Both the position numbers and the translations under genes were made by a program. Positions 19,358-29,421 of a stretch of 64,000 bases of DNA are shown piece after piece. This DNA comes from Methyloversatilis sp. (GTDB lineage Bacteria; Pseudomonadota; Gammaproteobacteria; Burkholderiales; Rhodocyclaceae). Where the stretch lies: contig JAEUNO010000012.1 in the NCBI GenBank assembly GCA_016791045.1, positions 1 through 64,000 of the forward strand. The letters are read 5' to 3'. Position 1 is the first letter of the stretch; each line of letters begins with the position of its first letter. The notes beneath the pieces are model-generated. The model was not told the DNA's origin. It did no database searches and saw only the letters and a program-made list of their open reading frames with translations.

Positions 19358-21781
19358 TCAGTGCCGTCCGGCGAGCAGCTGTCGCAGTGAATCGAGCGGC
19401 ATCGGCCGCGCGAACAGGAACCCCTGTCCTTCGGCGCAACCGAGACCGGCGAGAAGGTCGGCCTGGGCATCGAGTTCAATACCTTCGGCAATGGTGCTCA
19501 TGCGCAGCGACCGGCCCAGCGTGAGCATGGCGTCGATCATGGCGCGCGCATCGTCGCTTTCGGTGAGATCGATGATGAAGGAACGGTCGATCTTGATGCG
19601 GTCGATCGGCAGACCGCGCAGCACGCTCAGCGACGAGTAGCCGGTGCCGAAATCGTCCAGGCCTATCGATACGCCGAGCTGCTTCAGTGCGTCGAGGATG
19701 CCGGCGCTGCGTTCGATCACCTGCAAAGTGGATTCGGTGATTTCCAGCTCCAGTGACGCAGCGGGGAAGCCGGTTTCGGCCAGCACGTCGAGTACCTGGG
19801 CGACGAAGTCGTCGCGCAGGAACTGGCGTACCGACACATTCACCGCCAGCCGCATCTGATGGCCCTCGCTGTCCGCCAGTCCGACGATGTTGTGGCAGGC
19901 GCGGCGCAGCACCCACAGCCCCATCGCCTCGATGATGCCGCTTTCCTCCGCCACCGGCACGAAGCGTGACGGCGACACCATGCCCCATTCCGGATGCGCC
20001 CAGCGCACCAGCGCTTCCACGCCCACGATGCGACGGTCGCCCAGACGGAGCTGCGGCTGGTAATGCACCTCCAGCGCATCGGCATCGATGGCGCGCCGCA
20101 GGCCCTGCTCCATCTGCATGCGTTCATGGGTGTGCTCCGACATGTCCTCCGAAAAGAACTGGTATCGGTTGCGGCCCTGCGACTTGGCCGAATACATCGC
20201 GATGTCGGCCGCCCGCATCAGTACATTGCGGTCGATGCCGTGGTCCGGGAACACCGCGATGCCGATGCTGGCGGAGATCCGGATCTGTTCCTTGCCCAGG
20301 TCAAACGGCTCGTTGAGCGCATTGAGCAGCTTGAGTGCGAGGCGGGACGCTTCTTCCGGCTGGACGCTGCCGGTGAGCACGACGAACTCGTCACCGCCCA
20401 GTCGGGCCAGCGTATCGCTGCGGCGCAACACCGCGCGCAGGCGCTGCGCCACGGTGCGCAGAAGATCGTCACCGACGGCATGGCCCAGCGTGTCATTCAC
20501 CCCCTTGAAGCTGTCCAGATCGAGAAACAGGAGAATGCAGCGATGTTCCAGGCGACGCGCCTGTTCGATCGCCTGTTCGAAGCGGTCGTCGAACAGCAGC
20601 CGGTTGGGCAGATCCGTCAGCGCGTCGTGATGGGCCAGATGGTTCAGCTTGGCTTCGATCTGGTGGATGGCCGTGAAGTCCGACAGTGCGGCGACGAAGT
20701 GGGTGACTTCGCCACTTTCGCTGCGTACCGCACTGATGCTCTCCCATGCGGGAAAGCTGTCGCCGGATGCGCGGCGGCACTGCACCTCGCCCTGCCAGTA
20801 GCCCGTGCCCGCGGCGGCGACCAGTGCGCCATAAAAGGCGTCGTCATGGCCGGTGCACAGCACCCGCTCGAGGTTGTGCGCGATGACGTCACATTCCGCG
20901 TGGCCGATGATGCGGGTGAAGGCCGAATTCACCGCAGCGATGCGCCGCTGCAGGTCGCAGATGGCGATCGCCTCGGCGGAGTTGTGGAACACCACGCTGG
21001 ACTGGCGCAGGGCTGCTTCGTCGAGGCGTCGCTGGGTCACATCCTGCAGGATGCCGACGATGCGCCGTTCGCTGTGCGACTCGCCGTACGCGCGCGCATG
21101 CGCCTCGAGGCTGCGTGCCACCCCATTGCCCGCAGTCCGGAACCCGATGCGCACGGCGTCGCCGCGTTCCAGTGCCGAGTTCAGCGTTTCAGTGATGCGC
21201 GTCCGGTCGTCCGGATCGATCCGCGACAGAAAGATGTCCCAGCTTTCATCCAGCGGCACAGGCCGGTCGCCGAACAGGCCGCGCAGGTGACCATCGCCGT
21301 GCAGCCGCATCGAGTCGCCCTGCCACTCCAGTACGCCAAGCGAGGCGGCATCCAGCGCCAGCTTGAACAGCTGTTCGCTGCGTTCGACGTTCGCCTCGAT
21401 TTCACGGCGCGCCAGCGCCATCTGTATCGTCGCGTGCAGTTCGCGCGCTTCGCACGGCTTGACCAGGTAGCCGAAAGGCCGGCAATCCATTGCACGTTTG
21501 AGCGTGTCGTCCTCGGCGTAGGCGGTCAGGAACACGACCGGCACACGGTAACGTGCCTGGATCTGCAGCGCGGCATCGATACCGTCCAGTGCCCCGTCCA
21601 GATGAATGTCCATCAGCACCAGATCGGGCGCCACGTCGGTGACGCGATCGACGGCCTGTTCCCCGCTGGCCAGCACGGCGCCCACCTTGTAGCCGAAGGA
21701 CTGCAGCTGGGTCTTCAGGTCGAAGGCGATCACGCGCTCGTCTTCGACCAGCATCAGATTGATCGGGAGCGGGGCGTTCAT
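19358..21781 (-). CDS. Response regulator with PAS, GGDEF and EAL domains
   Basis: An 807-aa cyclic-di-GMP enzyme. The N-terminal receiver has LVEDERV, phospho-acceptor LVLMDIHL, and LVKPCE. PAS-type sensor segments follow at about 130-370. The GGDEF domain keeps LGGDEF with an RRSD inhibitory I-site five residues before it. The EAL domain has EALVRW and [10 protein letters not shown], so both synthesis and hydrolysis look possible. The ATG overlaps the stop of the upstream histidine kinase (ATGA), which is probably its phosphodonor. Confidence 0.92.
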   Translation of the reverse strand: MNAPLPINLMLVEDERVIAFDLKTQLQSFGYKVGAVLASGEQAVDRVTDVAPDLVLMDIHLDGALDGIDAALQIQARYRVPVVFLTAYAEDDTLKRAMDCRPFGYLVKPCEARELHATIQMALARREIEANVERSEQLFKLALDAASLGVLEWQGDSMRLHGDGHLRGLFGDRPVPLDESWDIFLSRIDPDDRTRITETLNSALERGDAVRIGFRTAGNGVARSLEAHARAYGESHSERRIVGILQDVTQRRLDEAALRQSSVVFHNSAEAIAICDLQRRIAAVNSAFTRIIGHAECDVIAHNLERVLCTGHDDAFYGALVAAAGTGYWQGEVQCRRASGDSFPAWESISAVRSESGEVTHFVAALSDFTAIHQIEAKLNHLAHHDALTDLPNRLLFDDRFEQAIEQARRLEHRCILLFLDLDSFKGVNDTLGHAVGDDLLRTVAQRLRAVLRRSDTLARLGGDEFVVLTGSVQPEEASRLALKLLNALNEPFDLGKEQIRISASIGIAVFPDHGIDRNVLMRAADIAMYSAKSQGRNRYQFFSEDMSEHTHERMQMEQGLRRAIDADALEVHYQPQLRLGDRRIVGVEALVRWAHPEWGMVSPSRFVPVAEESGIIEAMGLWVLRRACHNIVGLADSEGHQMRLAVNVSVRQFLRDDFVAQVLDVLAETGFPAASLELEITESTLQVIERSAGILDALKQLGVSIGLDDFGTGYSSLSVLRGLPIDRIKIDRSFIIDLTESDDARAMIDAMLTLGRSLRMSTIAEGIELDAQADLLAGLGCAEGQGFLFARPMPLDSLRQLLAGRH

Positions 21782-22857
21782 GGCGTACCTCGGTTGGGCA
21801 GGGCTGCCGGGAAGGTGATGCGGTAATGCGCTCCGCCGCCTGGCACGATCTGCAGCTCGCCGTGCAGCTGGTCTATCAGCAGCGGCACGAGCTGAAGCCC
21901 GAGCGACTTGACCGCCTCGAAATCGAAATCCGCCGGCAGGCCGATTCCGTCATCGCGTACGGCGAGTGTCAGTCGCTGGCCGTCGCCGGCCAACGTGATG
22001 GTGATGTCGCCGCGGCGTCGGTCCGGAAAGGCGTGCTTGAAGGCGTTGGTGACCAGCTCGTTGACCATCAGGCCACACGGGATGGCGCGCTCCAGATCCA
22101 GGTACACCGGCTGCGGCGGCCGCTCGAGCTGGAGTTCGACACCATTCGATCCGCTGCGGTAGGTGCCGCGCAGCAGCTGGGCCAGCCGATCGAGGTAGTC
22201 GCCGAGGTCCATGCGCGAGAAATCCTTGCGTTCGTACAGCAGCTGGTGGGTCAGCGCCATGGCGCGCACACGGTTCTGGCTTTCGTTCAGGATGTCGCGC
22301 ACGCGCGGTTCGTCGGCATTGTTGGCCTGCAGGTTGAGCAGGCTGGTGATGACCTGAAGATTGTTCTTGACCCGGTGATGCACCTCGTTGAGCAGTACCG
22401 TCTTTTCGAGCAGTGCCTGTTCCAGCACCTGCTGCGCGCGACGTCGTTCGGTGATGTCGACGATGGAGGCCAGCACCATGACGCCATTGCCGGTATCCAT
22501 CGGATTGAGGCCGATCTCGACCGGGAATTCGCTGCCATCGGCGCGGCAGGCGAACAGGTCACGGCCACCCCCCATCGGTCGTGGGCTGGGTGATGAAAGG
22601 AAACTGTGGCGGAAGTCCGCGTGGTGCGCACGCGTGGCGAAGGGCACCAGCATGTCGACCGAGCAGCCGATCAGTTCGGCGCGTGGATAGCCGAACAGCC
22701 TTTCCGTCTGTTCATTGACCAACACCATCATGCCCTGGTCATCGACCAGCACCATGGCGCTCGGGGCGTACTCGACGACGCGCCGGAAGGCGTCGTCACT
22801 CATTTGCGGCATGGCCGCATTCTCGCGCCCGGGGGTGGCGTCGGCCCGAATGTCCAT
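21778..22857 (-). CDS. PAS sensor histidine kinase (HisKA_2 type)
   Basis: A 359-aa soluble histidine kinase with no transmembrane segment. A PAS domain spans about 20-140. The H-box [13 protein letters not shown] belongs to the HisKA_2 family, and an HATPase domain follows with [12 protein letters not shown] and DDGIGLP. GGGAGGA lies about 7 nt before the ATG at 22857, which supports that start over a later ATG at 22812. It is translationally coupled to the GGDEF/EAL regulator, forming a two-component c-di-GMP pathway. The signal is unknown. Confidence 0.9.
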   Translation of the reverse strand: MDIRADATPGRENAAMPQMSDDAFRRVVEYAPSAMVLVDDQGMMVLVNEQTERLFGYPRAELIGCSVDMLVPFATRAHHADFRHSFLSSPSPRPMGGGRDLFACRADGSEFPVEIGLNPMDTGNGVMVLASIVDITERRRAQQVLEQALLEKTVLLNEVHHRVKNNLQVITSLLNLQANNADEPRVRDILNESQNRVRAMALTHQLLYERKDFSRMDLGDYLDRLAQLLRGTYRSGSNGVELQLERPPQPVYLDLERAIPCGLMVNELVTNAFKHAFPDRRRGDITITLAGDGQRLTLAVRDDGIGLPADFDFEAVKSLGLQLVPLLIDQLHGELQIVPGGGAHYRITFPAALPNRGTP

Positions 22858-22951
22858 CGGCAGTCCTCCCTGCCTGGCGAACAGTCAGGCCTCATTCATT
22901 CTGGATGCCGGTGGAGCTCAAAACAAGGTCGGCTTGAAAACGTTCAGGTCA

Positions 22952-22983
22952 AAAAAAGCCCCTGCATCATGCAGGGGCTTTTG
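22952..22983 (-). terminator. Rho-independent terminator after the fae-like gene
   Basis: A 10-bp perfect stem (AGCCCCTGCA / TGCAGGGGCT) with a 3-nt loop extends into A:T pairs. The minus-strand transcript ends in seven Us. It lies about 20 bp past the fae-like stop. Confidence 0.9.
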
Positions 22984-23002
22984 CCTGATGGACGCGCTGC
23001 GT

Positions 23003-23539
23003 TCAGGCGTCCGGGTCGTACATGCAGTGCTTGATCTTGTGGCGGTTGGCGATCAGCTCTTCCATCGTCGGCTTGCCGGTCATCGCGCGCTGGATGGCCA
23101 GCTTCATCGCTTCGTAGTTGGTGCGGTACAGGTCCTTCATGTCGAGATTGGGATCCTTGACCGCATTCGGGTCAAGCCACACCAGATCGATGATGACAAG
23201 TTCATCCACCAGCTCCTTCGGGATGACCCCTTCCGCAACGCTGTCGACGACCGCATCGGCGGTGGCGGACTGCACCACGCCGCCCAGCAGTTCCACGGTG
23301 CGCGAATTCTTGATCGTCACCTTCGGCACCATCATCGTCGCCGGCTTGGCCATCTGGTTGCAGTCGCGCACGGCCAGCATGCGGGTGTGGCCGGCCGTCT
23401 GACCCATCATCTGGGCGAAGGCCTGGCCGACCGGGCCGTCGATCGAACCGATGACGATTTCCGGCATGGCATCAGTGAACTGGCCTTCCTTGGCGAAGAC
23501 GGTGGCTTCACCGATCTTCATCACGATACGTTCGGACAT
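23003..23539 (-). CDS. Fae-family protein (formaldehyde-activating enzyme homologue)
   Basis: A 178-aa protein of the Fae fold. True Fae condenses formaldehyde with tetrahydromethanopterin in methylotrophs. Visible family elements are IGEATVF, EIVIGSIDGPVG, AFAQMM, KPATMMVPKVTI, and NYEAMKLAIQRAMTGKPT. In the classical enzyme a histidine lies just before the IDLIIG-like strand; here Met25 occupies that place (DAMPEIVIG). It is therefore a paralogue (Fae2/Fae3-like) that may not have the same activity. AAAAGGA 6-7 nt before the ATG is a good ribosome-binding site. It is transcribed alone and ends at a strong terminator. Confidence 0.82.
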   Translation of the reverse strand: MSERIVMKIGEATVFAKEGQFTDAMPEIVIGSIDGPVGQAFAQMMGQTAGHTRMLAVRDCNQMAKPATMMVPKVTIKNSRTVELLGGVVQSATADAVVDSVAEGVIPKELVDELVIIDLVWLDPNAVKDPNLDMKDLYRTNYEAMKLAIQRAMTGKPTMEELIANRHKIKHCMYDPDA

Positions 23540-23600
23540 TTCGTTTCCTTTTCAACAGATTAAAAATCCGGTCGCCGCGAAACCCGTGCCGGGCAGCAGC

Positions 23601-24014
23601 TCATTCGCCGCGAATTCTAGCGCGCAGGCGGTCGATTTCGCGGCGTTGTGTCTTGGTCGGCCGGCCGTGCAGGCCGACCGAAGGCTCGGGCTGCAACCGG
23701 CGCTGCTCGCGGGCTGCCTCGCGTGCGGCCATGCTTTCCGGCGTCTCTTCATACAGCGTCCGTGCAACCTCGGCCGGGCCGCGCTTGCCCGACAGTGCCT
23801 GCACGATCACCGTGTAACGCACCTCTCCGGTCTGGATGTCCAGACGGTCGCCGATGCGCACCTCCCGTGACGGCTTGGCGCGTGCCTCATTGAGCTGGAT
23901 GCGGCCGGCGTCGATCGCGTCGGCCGCCAGCGTGCGTGTCTTGAAGAAACGCGCCGCCCACAGCCACTTGTCCAGCCGCAGCCGTTCGCGCGTGTCGTCG
24001 TTCTGCCCGCTCAT
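23601..24014 (-). CDS. hslR: S4-domain RNA-binding heat-shock protein Hsp15
   Basis: A 137-aa protein with an N-terminal S4 domain, LRLDKWLWAARFFKTR and AGRIQLNEARAKPSREVRIGD. In E. coli Hsp15 rescues stalled 50S-nascent chain complexes. The C-terminal tail is rich in Arg/Glu (RRLQPEPS, TKTQRREIDRLRAR), as in the family. It lies four bases after lysA and is probably cotranscribed. Confidence 0.88.
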   Translation of the reverse strand: MSGQNDDTRERLRLDKWLWAARFFKTRTLAADAIDAGRIQLNEARAKPSREVRIGDRLDIQTGEVRYTVIVQALSGKRGPAEVARTLYEETPESMAAREAAREQRRLQPEPSVGLHGRPTKTQRREIDRLRARIRGE

Positions 24015-24018
24015 TGCA

Positions 24019-25260
24019 TCACGGCAGCAGGCGCTCGCCCGCGTACAGGTCTTCGATGCGTTCGCGGGCGCGGATCAGGTGGCAGGTGTCGCCATCCACC
24101 ATGACCTCGGCGGCGCGGGCGCGCGTGTTGTAGTTCGAACTCATGGTCATGCCGTAGGCGCCGGCGGAAAAGATCGCCACCAGATCTTCCGGCTCGACCG
24201 CCAGTGGGCGCGCGCGGCCGAGGAAGTCACCGCTTTCGCACACCGGTCCGACCACGTCGTAGGTGTCGGGCACGCCGTGCGGACGTACTTCGGCGATGCG
24301 GTGGAATGCGTCGTACAGCGCCGGGCGGGCGAGGTCATTCATCGCCGCGTCGATGATGGCGAAGTTGCGGTCCTCCCCGCGCTTCAGGTACTCGACCTTC
24401 GACAGCAGCACGCCGGCGTTGCCGACCAGCGAACGACCGGGTTCGAGCAGCAGCCTTTCCTTGCGACCGGCCAGCACGGACAGCAGGGGCGCGAGATAGT
24501 CGCGTGTAGCCGGTACCGTCTCGTCGTCATAGCGGATGCCGAGACCGCCGCCCAGATCGAGATGACGCAGTTCGATGCCGTCGCGGTTCAGTGCTTCGGC
24601 CAGCGCGACCACCTTGGCGGCCGCTTCGGCGACCGGCGCCGGATCGAGCAACTGCGAGCCGATGTGACAGGCGATGCCACGGATGTCCAGCTGCGGCAGC
24701 TTCGCCGCGGCCAGATAGAGCGCGTGCGCTTCGGTGATCGGCACACCGAACTTGTTGCACTTCAGACCGGTGGAAATGTAGGGATGCGTCTTCGGATCGA
24801 CGTCCGGATTCACGCGCAGCGCAATCGGGGCGCGCTTGCCAAGACTGCCGGCGACTTCGGCGAGGCGGTGCAGCTCGGGTTCGGATTCGACGTTGAAACA
24901 GTAGATGCCGCGTTCGAGCGCCGCGCGCATCTCGTCGCGCGTCTTGCCGACGCCGGAAAAGACGACCTTCGCCGGATCGCCGCCTGCCGCGACGACGCGC
25001 GCCAGTTCGCCGCCGGACACGATGTCGAAGCCGGTGCCAAGGCGCGCAAACAGATTCAGGATGGCGAGGTTCGAGTTCGACTTCACCGCGTAGCACAGCA
25101 TGGCGTCGCGCCCGGTCAGTGCCTCGGCGTAGGCCGCATGCGCATTGGTCAGCGCGGCGCGCGAGTACACGAAGGTCGGTGTGCCGAATTCGGCGGCGAC
25201 GCGTTCGAGCGGAACGCCTTCGGCGAACAGGGTGCCATTGCGGGTTTCGAAGTGCTTCAT
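24019..25260 (-). CDS. lysA: Diaminopimelate decarboxylase
   Basis: A 413-aa PLP enzyme that makes lysine from meso-diaminopimelate. The PLP lysine is in CYAVKSNSN near residue 60. DIVSGGEL, HIGSQL, LDLGGGLGIRY, EPGRSLVGNAG, and the C-terminal CESGDFLG and GAYGMTMSSNYN are family landmarks. Its ATG overlaps the lptM stop by four bases (ATGA), a common lptM-lysA pairing. Confidence 0.96.
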   Translation of the reverse strand: MKHFETRNGTLFAEGVPLERVAAEFGTPTFVYSRAALTNAHAAYAEALTGRDAMLCYAVKSNSNLAILNLFARLGTGFDIVSGGELARVVAAGGDPAKVVFSGVGKTRDEMRAALERGIYCFNVESEPELHRLAEVAGSLGKRAPIALRVNPDVDPKTHPYISTGLKCNKFGVPITEAHALYLAAAKLPQLDIRGIACHIGSQLLDPAPVAEAAAKVVALAEALNRDGIELRHLDLGGGLGIRYDDETVPATRDYLAPLLSVLAGRKERLLLEPGRSLVGNAGVLLSKVEYLKRGEDRNFAIIDAAMNDLARPALYDAFHRIAEVRPHGVPDTYDVVGPVCESGDFLGRARPLAVEPEDLVAIFSAGAYGMTMSSNYNTRARAAEVMVDGDTCHLIRARERIEDLYAGERLLP

Positions 25261-25442
25261 TGCGCAGGCACCTTGCTATCATCCTTCGACGGCATTGCCG
25301 GAGCGGGCGCCGGCGTGGCGGGTACTGCGGCCGCGGGTGGCCGGATCTTGTCCTTCGGCGGCAGGGTCAGTGGCCCCTTGGTGCCACAGCCTGCGAGTAT
25401 CAGGGTCAGTGCGGCGATGCGCACGAGCGTGCTGGAAAACAT
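25257..25442 (-). CDS. lptM: LptM-like small lipoprotein
   Basis: A 61-aa lipoprotein. The signal sequence ends in the lipobox LILAGC, followed by the family motif CGTKGPLTLPP and a Pro/Ala-rich tail. LptM (formerly YifL) helps assemble the LptD/E complex of the outer membrane in E. coli. It precedes lysA with a 4-base overlap, as in many proteobacteria. A longer upstream frame looks spurious. Confidence 0.88.
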   Translation of the reverse strand: MFSSTLVRIAALTLILAGCGTKGPLTLPPKDKIRPPAAAVPATPAPAPAMPSKDDSKVPAQ

Positions 25443-25457
25443 GTCAGGTAGCCGGTA

Positions 25458-25778
25458 ATGAACGAGAACGAATTTAACAAATTGGCCGATGCGACGCTGG
25501 CCGCGATCGAGCAGGCCGTCGAGCGCAGCGGCGCCGACATCGACTATGAACTGCAGGCCGGTGGCGTACTTGAACTCGAATTCGCCAACGGCTCGAAAAT
25601 GGTGATCAACCGGCACGGCGTTGCCCAGGAAATCTGGGTGGCGGCGCGTTCCGGCGGCTTTCATTTCCGGCCGGAAGACGGTCGCTGGATCGGTACGCGC
25701 GACGGCGCCGAGTTGATGCAGGCACTGGAGGCCCTGCTCAGCCAGCAGGCCGGCGAACCGGTACGCCTGATGCCCTGA
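25458..25778 (+). CDS. cyaY: Iron-sulfur cluster assembly protein CyaY (frataxin)
   Basis: A 106-aa bacterial frataxin that binds iron and regulates the cysteine desulfurase IscS. It has the acidic first helix (NENEFNKLADATLAAIEQAVE), then DIDYELQAGGVLELEFANGSKMVIN and EIWVAARSGGFHF. It starts 15 bp from the divergent lptM. Its last 41 bp overlap the end of mrcA on the other strand. Confidence 0.94.
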   Translation: MNENEFNKLADATLAAIEQAVERSGADIDYELQAGGVLELEFANGSKMVINRHGVAQEIWVAARSGGFHFRPEDGRWIGTRDGAELMQALEALLSQQAGEPVRLMP

Positions 25779-28173
25779 AATCCGTGGTGCTCCCGAGTCC
25801 GGCAGCCCCTGGAACGATGTGACCCGAGGGCGATGGGCCGGACGGCGGCGTCGCGGGCGGCGGCACGTCCGGCAGTATCTCGCCTTCGGACGCCGGCCCC
25901 TCGGGCTCGTCCGGCATCGATTCGGGCTCGGGCGGCATGTGTTCCTCATACATCAGGTCGGTGCGCGGATTGCCCCGCGCGTCCTCGCCGGCATTGATGC
26001 TGATCAGACCGTCGGGCAGCGGCAGGCGCTCCTCCGGAACATCCTTCAGCGCGTGGCGCATGTAGTCCACCCACATCGGCAGCGCGGCCGAACCGCCTGT
26101 TTCGCCGCGGCCGAGCGAGCGTGGCGTGTCGAAACCGATCCAGGCAACCGTGACATGCGATGGCTGGTAGCCGCAGAACCACGCGTCGAGGTATTCGTTC
26201 GTGGTGCCCGTCTTGCCGGCGAGATCGCTGCGCTTGAGCTGCAACGCGCGCGTTGCGGTACCGCGGCGCACCACGTCCTGCATCAGGCTGTCCATCAGGT
26301 AGGCGTTGCGAGCGTCGATCACGCGCTGTGATTCGTCACGCGGCGCGGTCGGTGTGAAACGCGCGAGCACCTTGCCGCTGCCGTCCTGTATTTCGCGCAC
26401 CACATAGGGTTCCACCCGAAAGCCGCCATTCGCGAATACCGCGTAGCCGGACGCCATCTGCCACGGTGTCACCGATCCGGCACCGAGCGCCATCGTCAGA
26501 TACGGCGGATGGCGTGCCGCCTCGAAGCCGAAGCGGGTGATGTAGTCCTGCGCGTAGCGCGGCCCGATCGAACGCAGCACACGGATCGACACCATGTTCT
26601 TCGACTTGGCGAGCGCGGTGCGCAGCGAAATCGGTCCATCGTACTTGCCGTCGTAGTTCTTGGGCTGCCAGCTCTGGCTGCCGGTTTCGCCTGCCGACAC
26701 GACGAGCGGCGTGTCTTCTTCCACCGTCGAAGGCGAGTAGCCCTTTTCCAGGGCGGCCGAATAGATGAAAGGCTTGAAGCTCGACCCCGGCTGACGCCAG
26801 CCCTGGGTCACGTGGTTGAACTTGCTGCGGTTGAAGTCGAAGCCGCCGACCAGCGCACGCACGGCGCCATCCGCACTGTCGATCGACACGAGCGCCGCCT
26901 CGACCTCCGGCATCTGCGCGATCACCCAGCCCAGCTTGTTGTCAGGCATCACGCGCACCAGCGCGCCGCGGCGCAGCCGCCGTGCCGGCGGCGCCTTGTC
27001 GTCGAGCATCGGGCGAGCGAACCGGATGGCGTCGGCGCCGAGCTTGAGCACCTCGCCGCCGCGTTTGTAGACCTTGATCGTCGTCGGGCTGGCTTCAAGC
27101 ACGACGGCTGCGTACAGGCCGGCGGCGTCCGGCACGTCCTGCAGCAGGTCATCGAGCATCTCATCGTCGTCGGCGACGATGTCCTTCAGGTCGATGAAGG
27201 CCTCGGCGCCGCGGTAGCCGTGCCGGCGGTCGTAATCGAGCACACCCTTGCGCACGGCCTCGATCGCCGCCGCCTGATCAGCGCGGCGTATGGTCGTGAC
27301 GACACGCAGTCCGAGTCCATAGGCATTCTCGCCAAACTTTTCCACCGCGATCTGGCGCGCCATCTCGGCCACGAAGTCGGCGCGCTGTTCGGACTGGGCG
27401 CCGTCCCGGCGCACCGGCAACTGCTGTTCTACAGCCGCCGTCCGCGTTGCGTCGTCGATGTATCCGAGGTCCTTCATGCGGCGCAGGACGTACGCCTGAC
27501 GCAATGCGGCGCGCTTCGGATTGACGACCGGGTTGTATTTCGAGGGCGCCTTCGGCAGCCCGGCCAGCATCGCCGATTCCGCCACGCTAAGGTCTGCGAG
27601 GTTTTTGCCGAAATAGGCTCTGGACGCGGCAGCGAAGCCATAGGCGCGTTGCCCCAGATAGATCTGATTGATGTAGAGCTCGAGAATCTGGTCTTTTGTC
27701 AGGCTGTTCTCGATTTTGAATGCGAGCAGGGCTTCATAGACTTTGCGGCGCAGGGTGCGTTCGCCGGACAGGAAGAAGTTGCGCGCCACCTGCATGGTGA
27801 TGGTGCTCGCACCCTGGCTCCGTCCGGAGCTGGTCATGTTGGACAGGGCTGCACGGGCGATGCCCACGTAGTCGATGCCGTAGTGCTGATAGAAGCGTTC
27901 GTCCTCGGCGGCGATGATGGCCTGCTTGAGCGAATCGGGAACCTGGTCGATCGGAACGACCGAGCGGCGCTCTTCGCCGAACTCGCCGATCAGATGCCCG
28001 TCGGCGCTGTAGACGCGCAGAGGGATCTTGGGCCGGTAGTCGGTGAGGATGTCGAGGGACGGCAGTTGCGGGTAGGCAAGCAGCACGACGATCAACGCAA
28101 GCGCGGCGCCAATGAGCAGCGAGCCCGCAAGAGCAGCCAACGGGTAGATGAACCAGCGAAGGACGGGGGGCAA
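25738..28173 (-). CDS. mrcA: Penicillin-binding protein 1A
   Basis: A class A PBP of about 811 aa that polymerises and cross-links peptidoglycan. A membrane anchor at the start (WFIYPLAALAGSLLIG) is followed by the transglycosylase domain (EDERFYQHYGID, GASTITMQVARNFFL) and an OB-like insert. The transpeptidase has SSFKPF with the active serine, SKN, and KTGTTNEY. A Pro-rich tail ends the protein. The first in-frame ATG is at 28287, but TATAAT at 28207-28212 on this strand implies a start downstream. I therefore use TTG 28173; 28200 is another option. The end overlaps cyaY by 41 bp. Confidence 0.9.
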   Translation of the reverse strand: MPPVLRWFIYPLAALAGSLLIGAALALIVVLLAYPQLPSLDILTDYRPKIPLRVYSADGHLIGEFGEERRSVVPIDQVPDSLKQAIIAAEDERFYQHYGIDYVGIARAALSNMTSSGRSQGASTITMQVARNFFLSGERTLRRKVYEALLAFKIENSLTKDQILELYINQIYLGQRAYGFAAASRAYFGKNLADLSVAESAMLAGLPKAPSKYNPVVNPKRAALRQAYVLRRMKDLGYIDDATRTAAVEQQLPVRRDGAQSEQRADFVAEMARQIAVEKFGENAYGLGLRVVTTIRRADQAAAIEAVRKGVLDYDRRHGYRGAEAFIDLKDIVADDDEMLDDLLQDVPDAAGLYAAVVLEASPTTIKVYKRGGEVLKLGADAIRFARPMLDDKAPPARRLRRGALVRVMPDNKLGWVIAQMPEVEAALVSIDSADGAVRALVGGFDFNRSKFNHVTQGWRQPGSSFKPFIYSAALEKGYSPSTVEEDTPLVVSAGETGSQSWQPKNYDGKYDGPISLRTALAKSKNMVSIRVLRSIGPRYAQDYITRFGFEAARHPPYLTMALGAGSVTPWQMASGYAVFANGGFRVEPYVVREIQDGSGKVLARFTPTAPRDESQRVIDARNAYLMDSLMQDVVRRGTATRALQLKRSDLAGKTGTTNEYLDAWFCGYQPSHVTVAWIGFDTPRSLGRGETGGSAALPMWVDYMRHALKDVPEERLPLPDGLISINAGEDARGNPRTDLMYEEHMPPEPESMPDEPEGPASEGEILPDVPPPATPPSGPSPSGHIVPGAAGLGSTTDFRASGVPVRRPAG

Positions 28174-28206
28174 GAGGACGGATTTCCGGGCGGGCAACAA
28201 GCGCGA

Positions 28207-28212
28207 ATTATA
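28207..28212 (-). promoter_or_regulatory. Putative -10 element for mrcA
   Basis: TATAAT on the minus strand lies shortly upstream of the likely mrcA start codon. There is no clear -35. The position implies a very short leader. Confidence 0.35.
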
Positions 28213-28341
28213 GCTGGCGGACCCGCGGAAGCTCTGCCTCGCGCCTACCCAAAATTTGTTTACTTGTCGATACCTTGCTGCTAGCATCTTAATGTAAATT
28301 GTGAGTATTGGGTCTAATTCACTGTCTTAAAAGGAAAAAGC

Positions 28342-29421
28342 TTGGCCTTCGACCTGTCGATTTTTAACCCGGGAGCGCGCCCTTTACTGGGTTTGGACGT
28401 GTCGTCCTCGGCGGTCAAGCTGGTCGAGCTGTCGCGGACGGCGAAAGGCGAGCACCGCATCGAGCGCTATGCCACGGAAAACCTGCCGCGTGATTCGGTG
28501 GTGGATGGCAATATCGCCAAGCTCGATGACGTGGCAGATGCGGTCCGCCGCGCCTGGAAGCGCATGGGTACGTCGACGCGCAACGTCGCGCTGGCGCTGC
28601 CCGCAGCGGCAGTCATCACCAAGAAGATCATCGTTCCGGCCAATCAGCGCGAGCAGGAGCTCGAAGTGCTGGTCGAGTCGGAAGCCAATCAGTACATCCC
28701 TTTCCAGCTCGATGAAGTGAATCTCGATTTTCAGGTTGTCGGCCCGGCGCCGGGCAGCCCGGATGAAGTCGAGGTGCTGATCGCCGCGTCGCGCAAGGAA
28801 AAGGTGGAAGACCGCGTGGCCATCGCCGAAGCGGCCGGCCTGCGTGCAGTGGTCGTCGATGTGGAGTCGTACGCCGCACAGGCGGCGTTCGAACTGGTCG
28901 AAAAGCAGCTGCCCGATGGCGGCAAGGACACCAATATCGTCCTGGTCGATGTCGGCGCCAACGTGATGAACGTGATCATCCTGCGCAACGACCAGCCGGT
29001 GTATTCCCGCGAACAGGCGTTCGGCGGTTATCAGCTGACGCAGGACATCATGCGCAACTACGGCATGAGTCCGGAAGAGGCGGAAGCAGCGAAACGCACC
29101 AACACGCTGCCGGAAAATTTCGAGAACGACCTGCTGCGCCCCTTCATGGACAACCTCGCGCTCGAAGTGTCGCGCGCGCTTCAGTTCTTCTTCACGTCGA
29201 CGCAGTACAACAGCGTCGACCACATCGTGCTGGCCGGCGGCTGCGCCGTCATTCCGGGGCTCGATGAAGTCGTGGCCAACCGCACGCAGGTGGAAACCCG
29301 GATCGCCAATCCGTTTGTCGACATGCAGCTGTCGTCCGCGGTCACCGCAAAGCGGCTCAGTCAGGACGCCCCGTCGCTGCTCGTGGCCTGCGGCCTCGCC
29401 TTGAGGAGGTTCGACGCATGA
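28342..29421 (+). CDS. pilM: Type IV pilus assembly protein PilM
   Basis: A 359-aa actin-like ATPase-fold protein on the cytoplasmic side of the type IV pilus machine. It starts with TTG at 28342, behind AAAAGGAAAAAGC. It has GLDVSSSAVKLVELS, VESEANQYIPFQLDEVNLDFQVV, LVDVGANVMNVIIL, and VLAGGCAVIPGL. In the family PilM binds the N-terminus of PilN. It is the first gene of a tightly coupled pilMNOPQ operon. Confidence 0.95.
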   Translation: MAFDLSIFNPGARPLLGLDVSSSAVKLVELSRTAKGEHRIERYATENLPRDSVVDGNIAKLDDVADAVRRAWKRMGTSTRNVALALPAAAVITKKIIVPANQREQELEVLVESEANQYIPFQLDEVNLDFQVVGPAPGSPDEVEVLIAASRKEKVEDRVAIAEAAGLRAVVVDVESYAAQAAFELVEKQLPDGGKDTNIVLVDVGANVMNVIILRNDQPVYSREQAFGGYQLTQDIMRNYGMSPEEAEAAKRTNTLPENFENDLLRPFMDNLALEVSRALQFFFTSTQYNSVDHIVLAGGCAVIPGLDEVVANRTQVETRIANPFVDMQLSSAVTAKRLSQDAPSLLVACGLALRRFDA

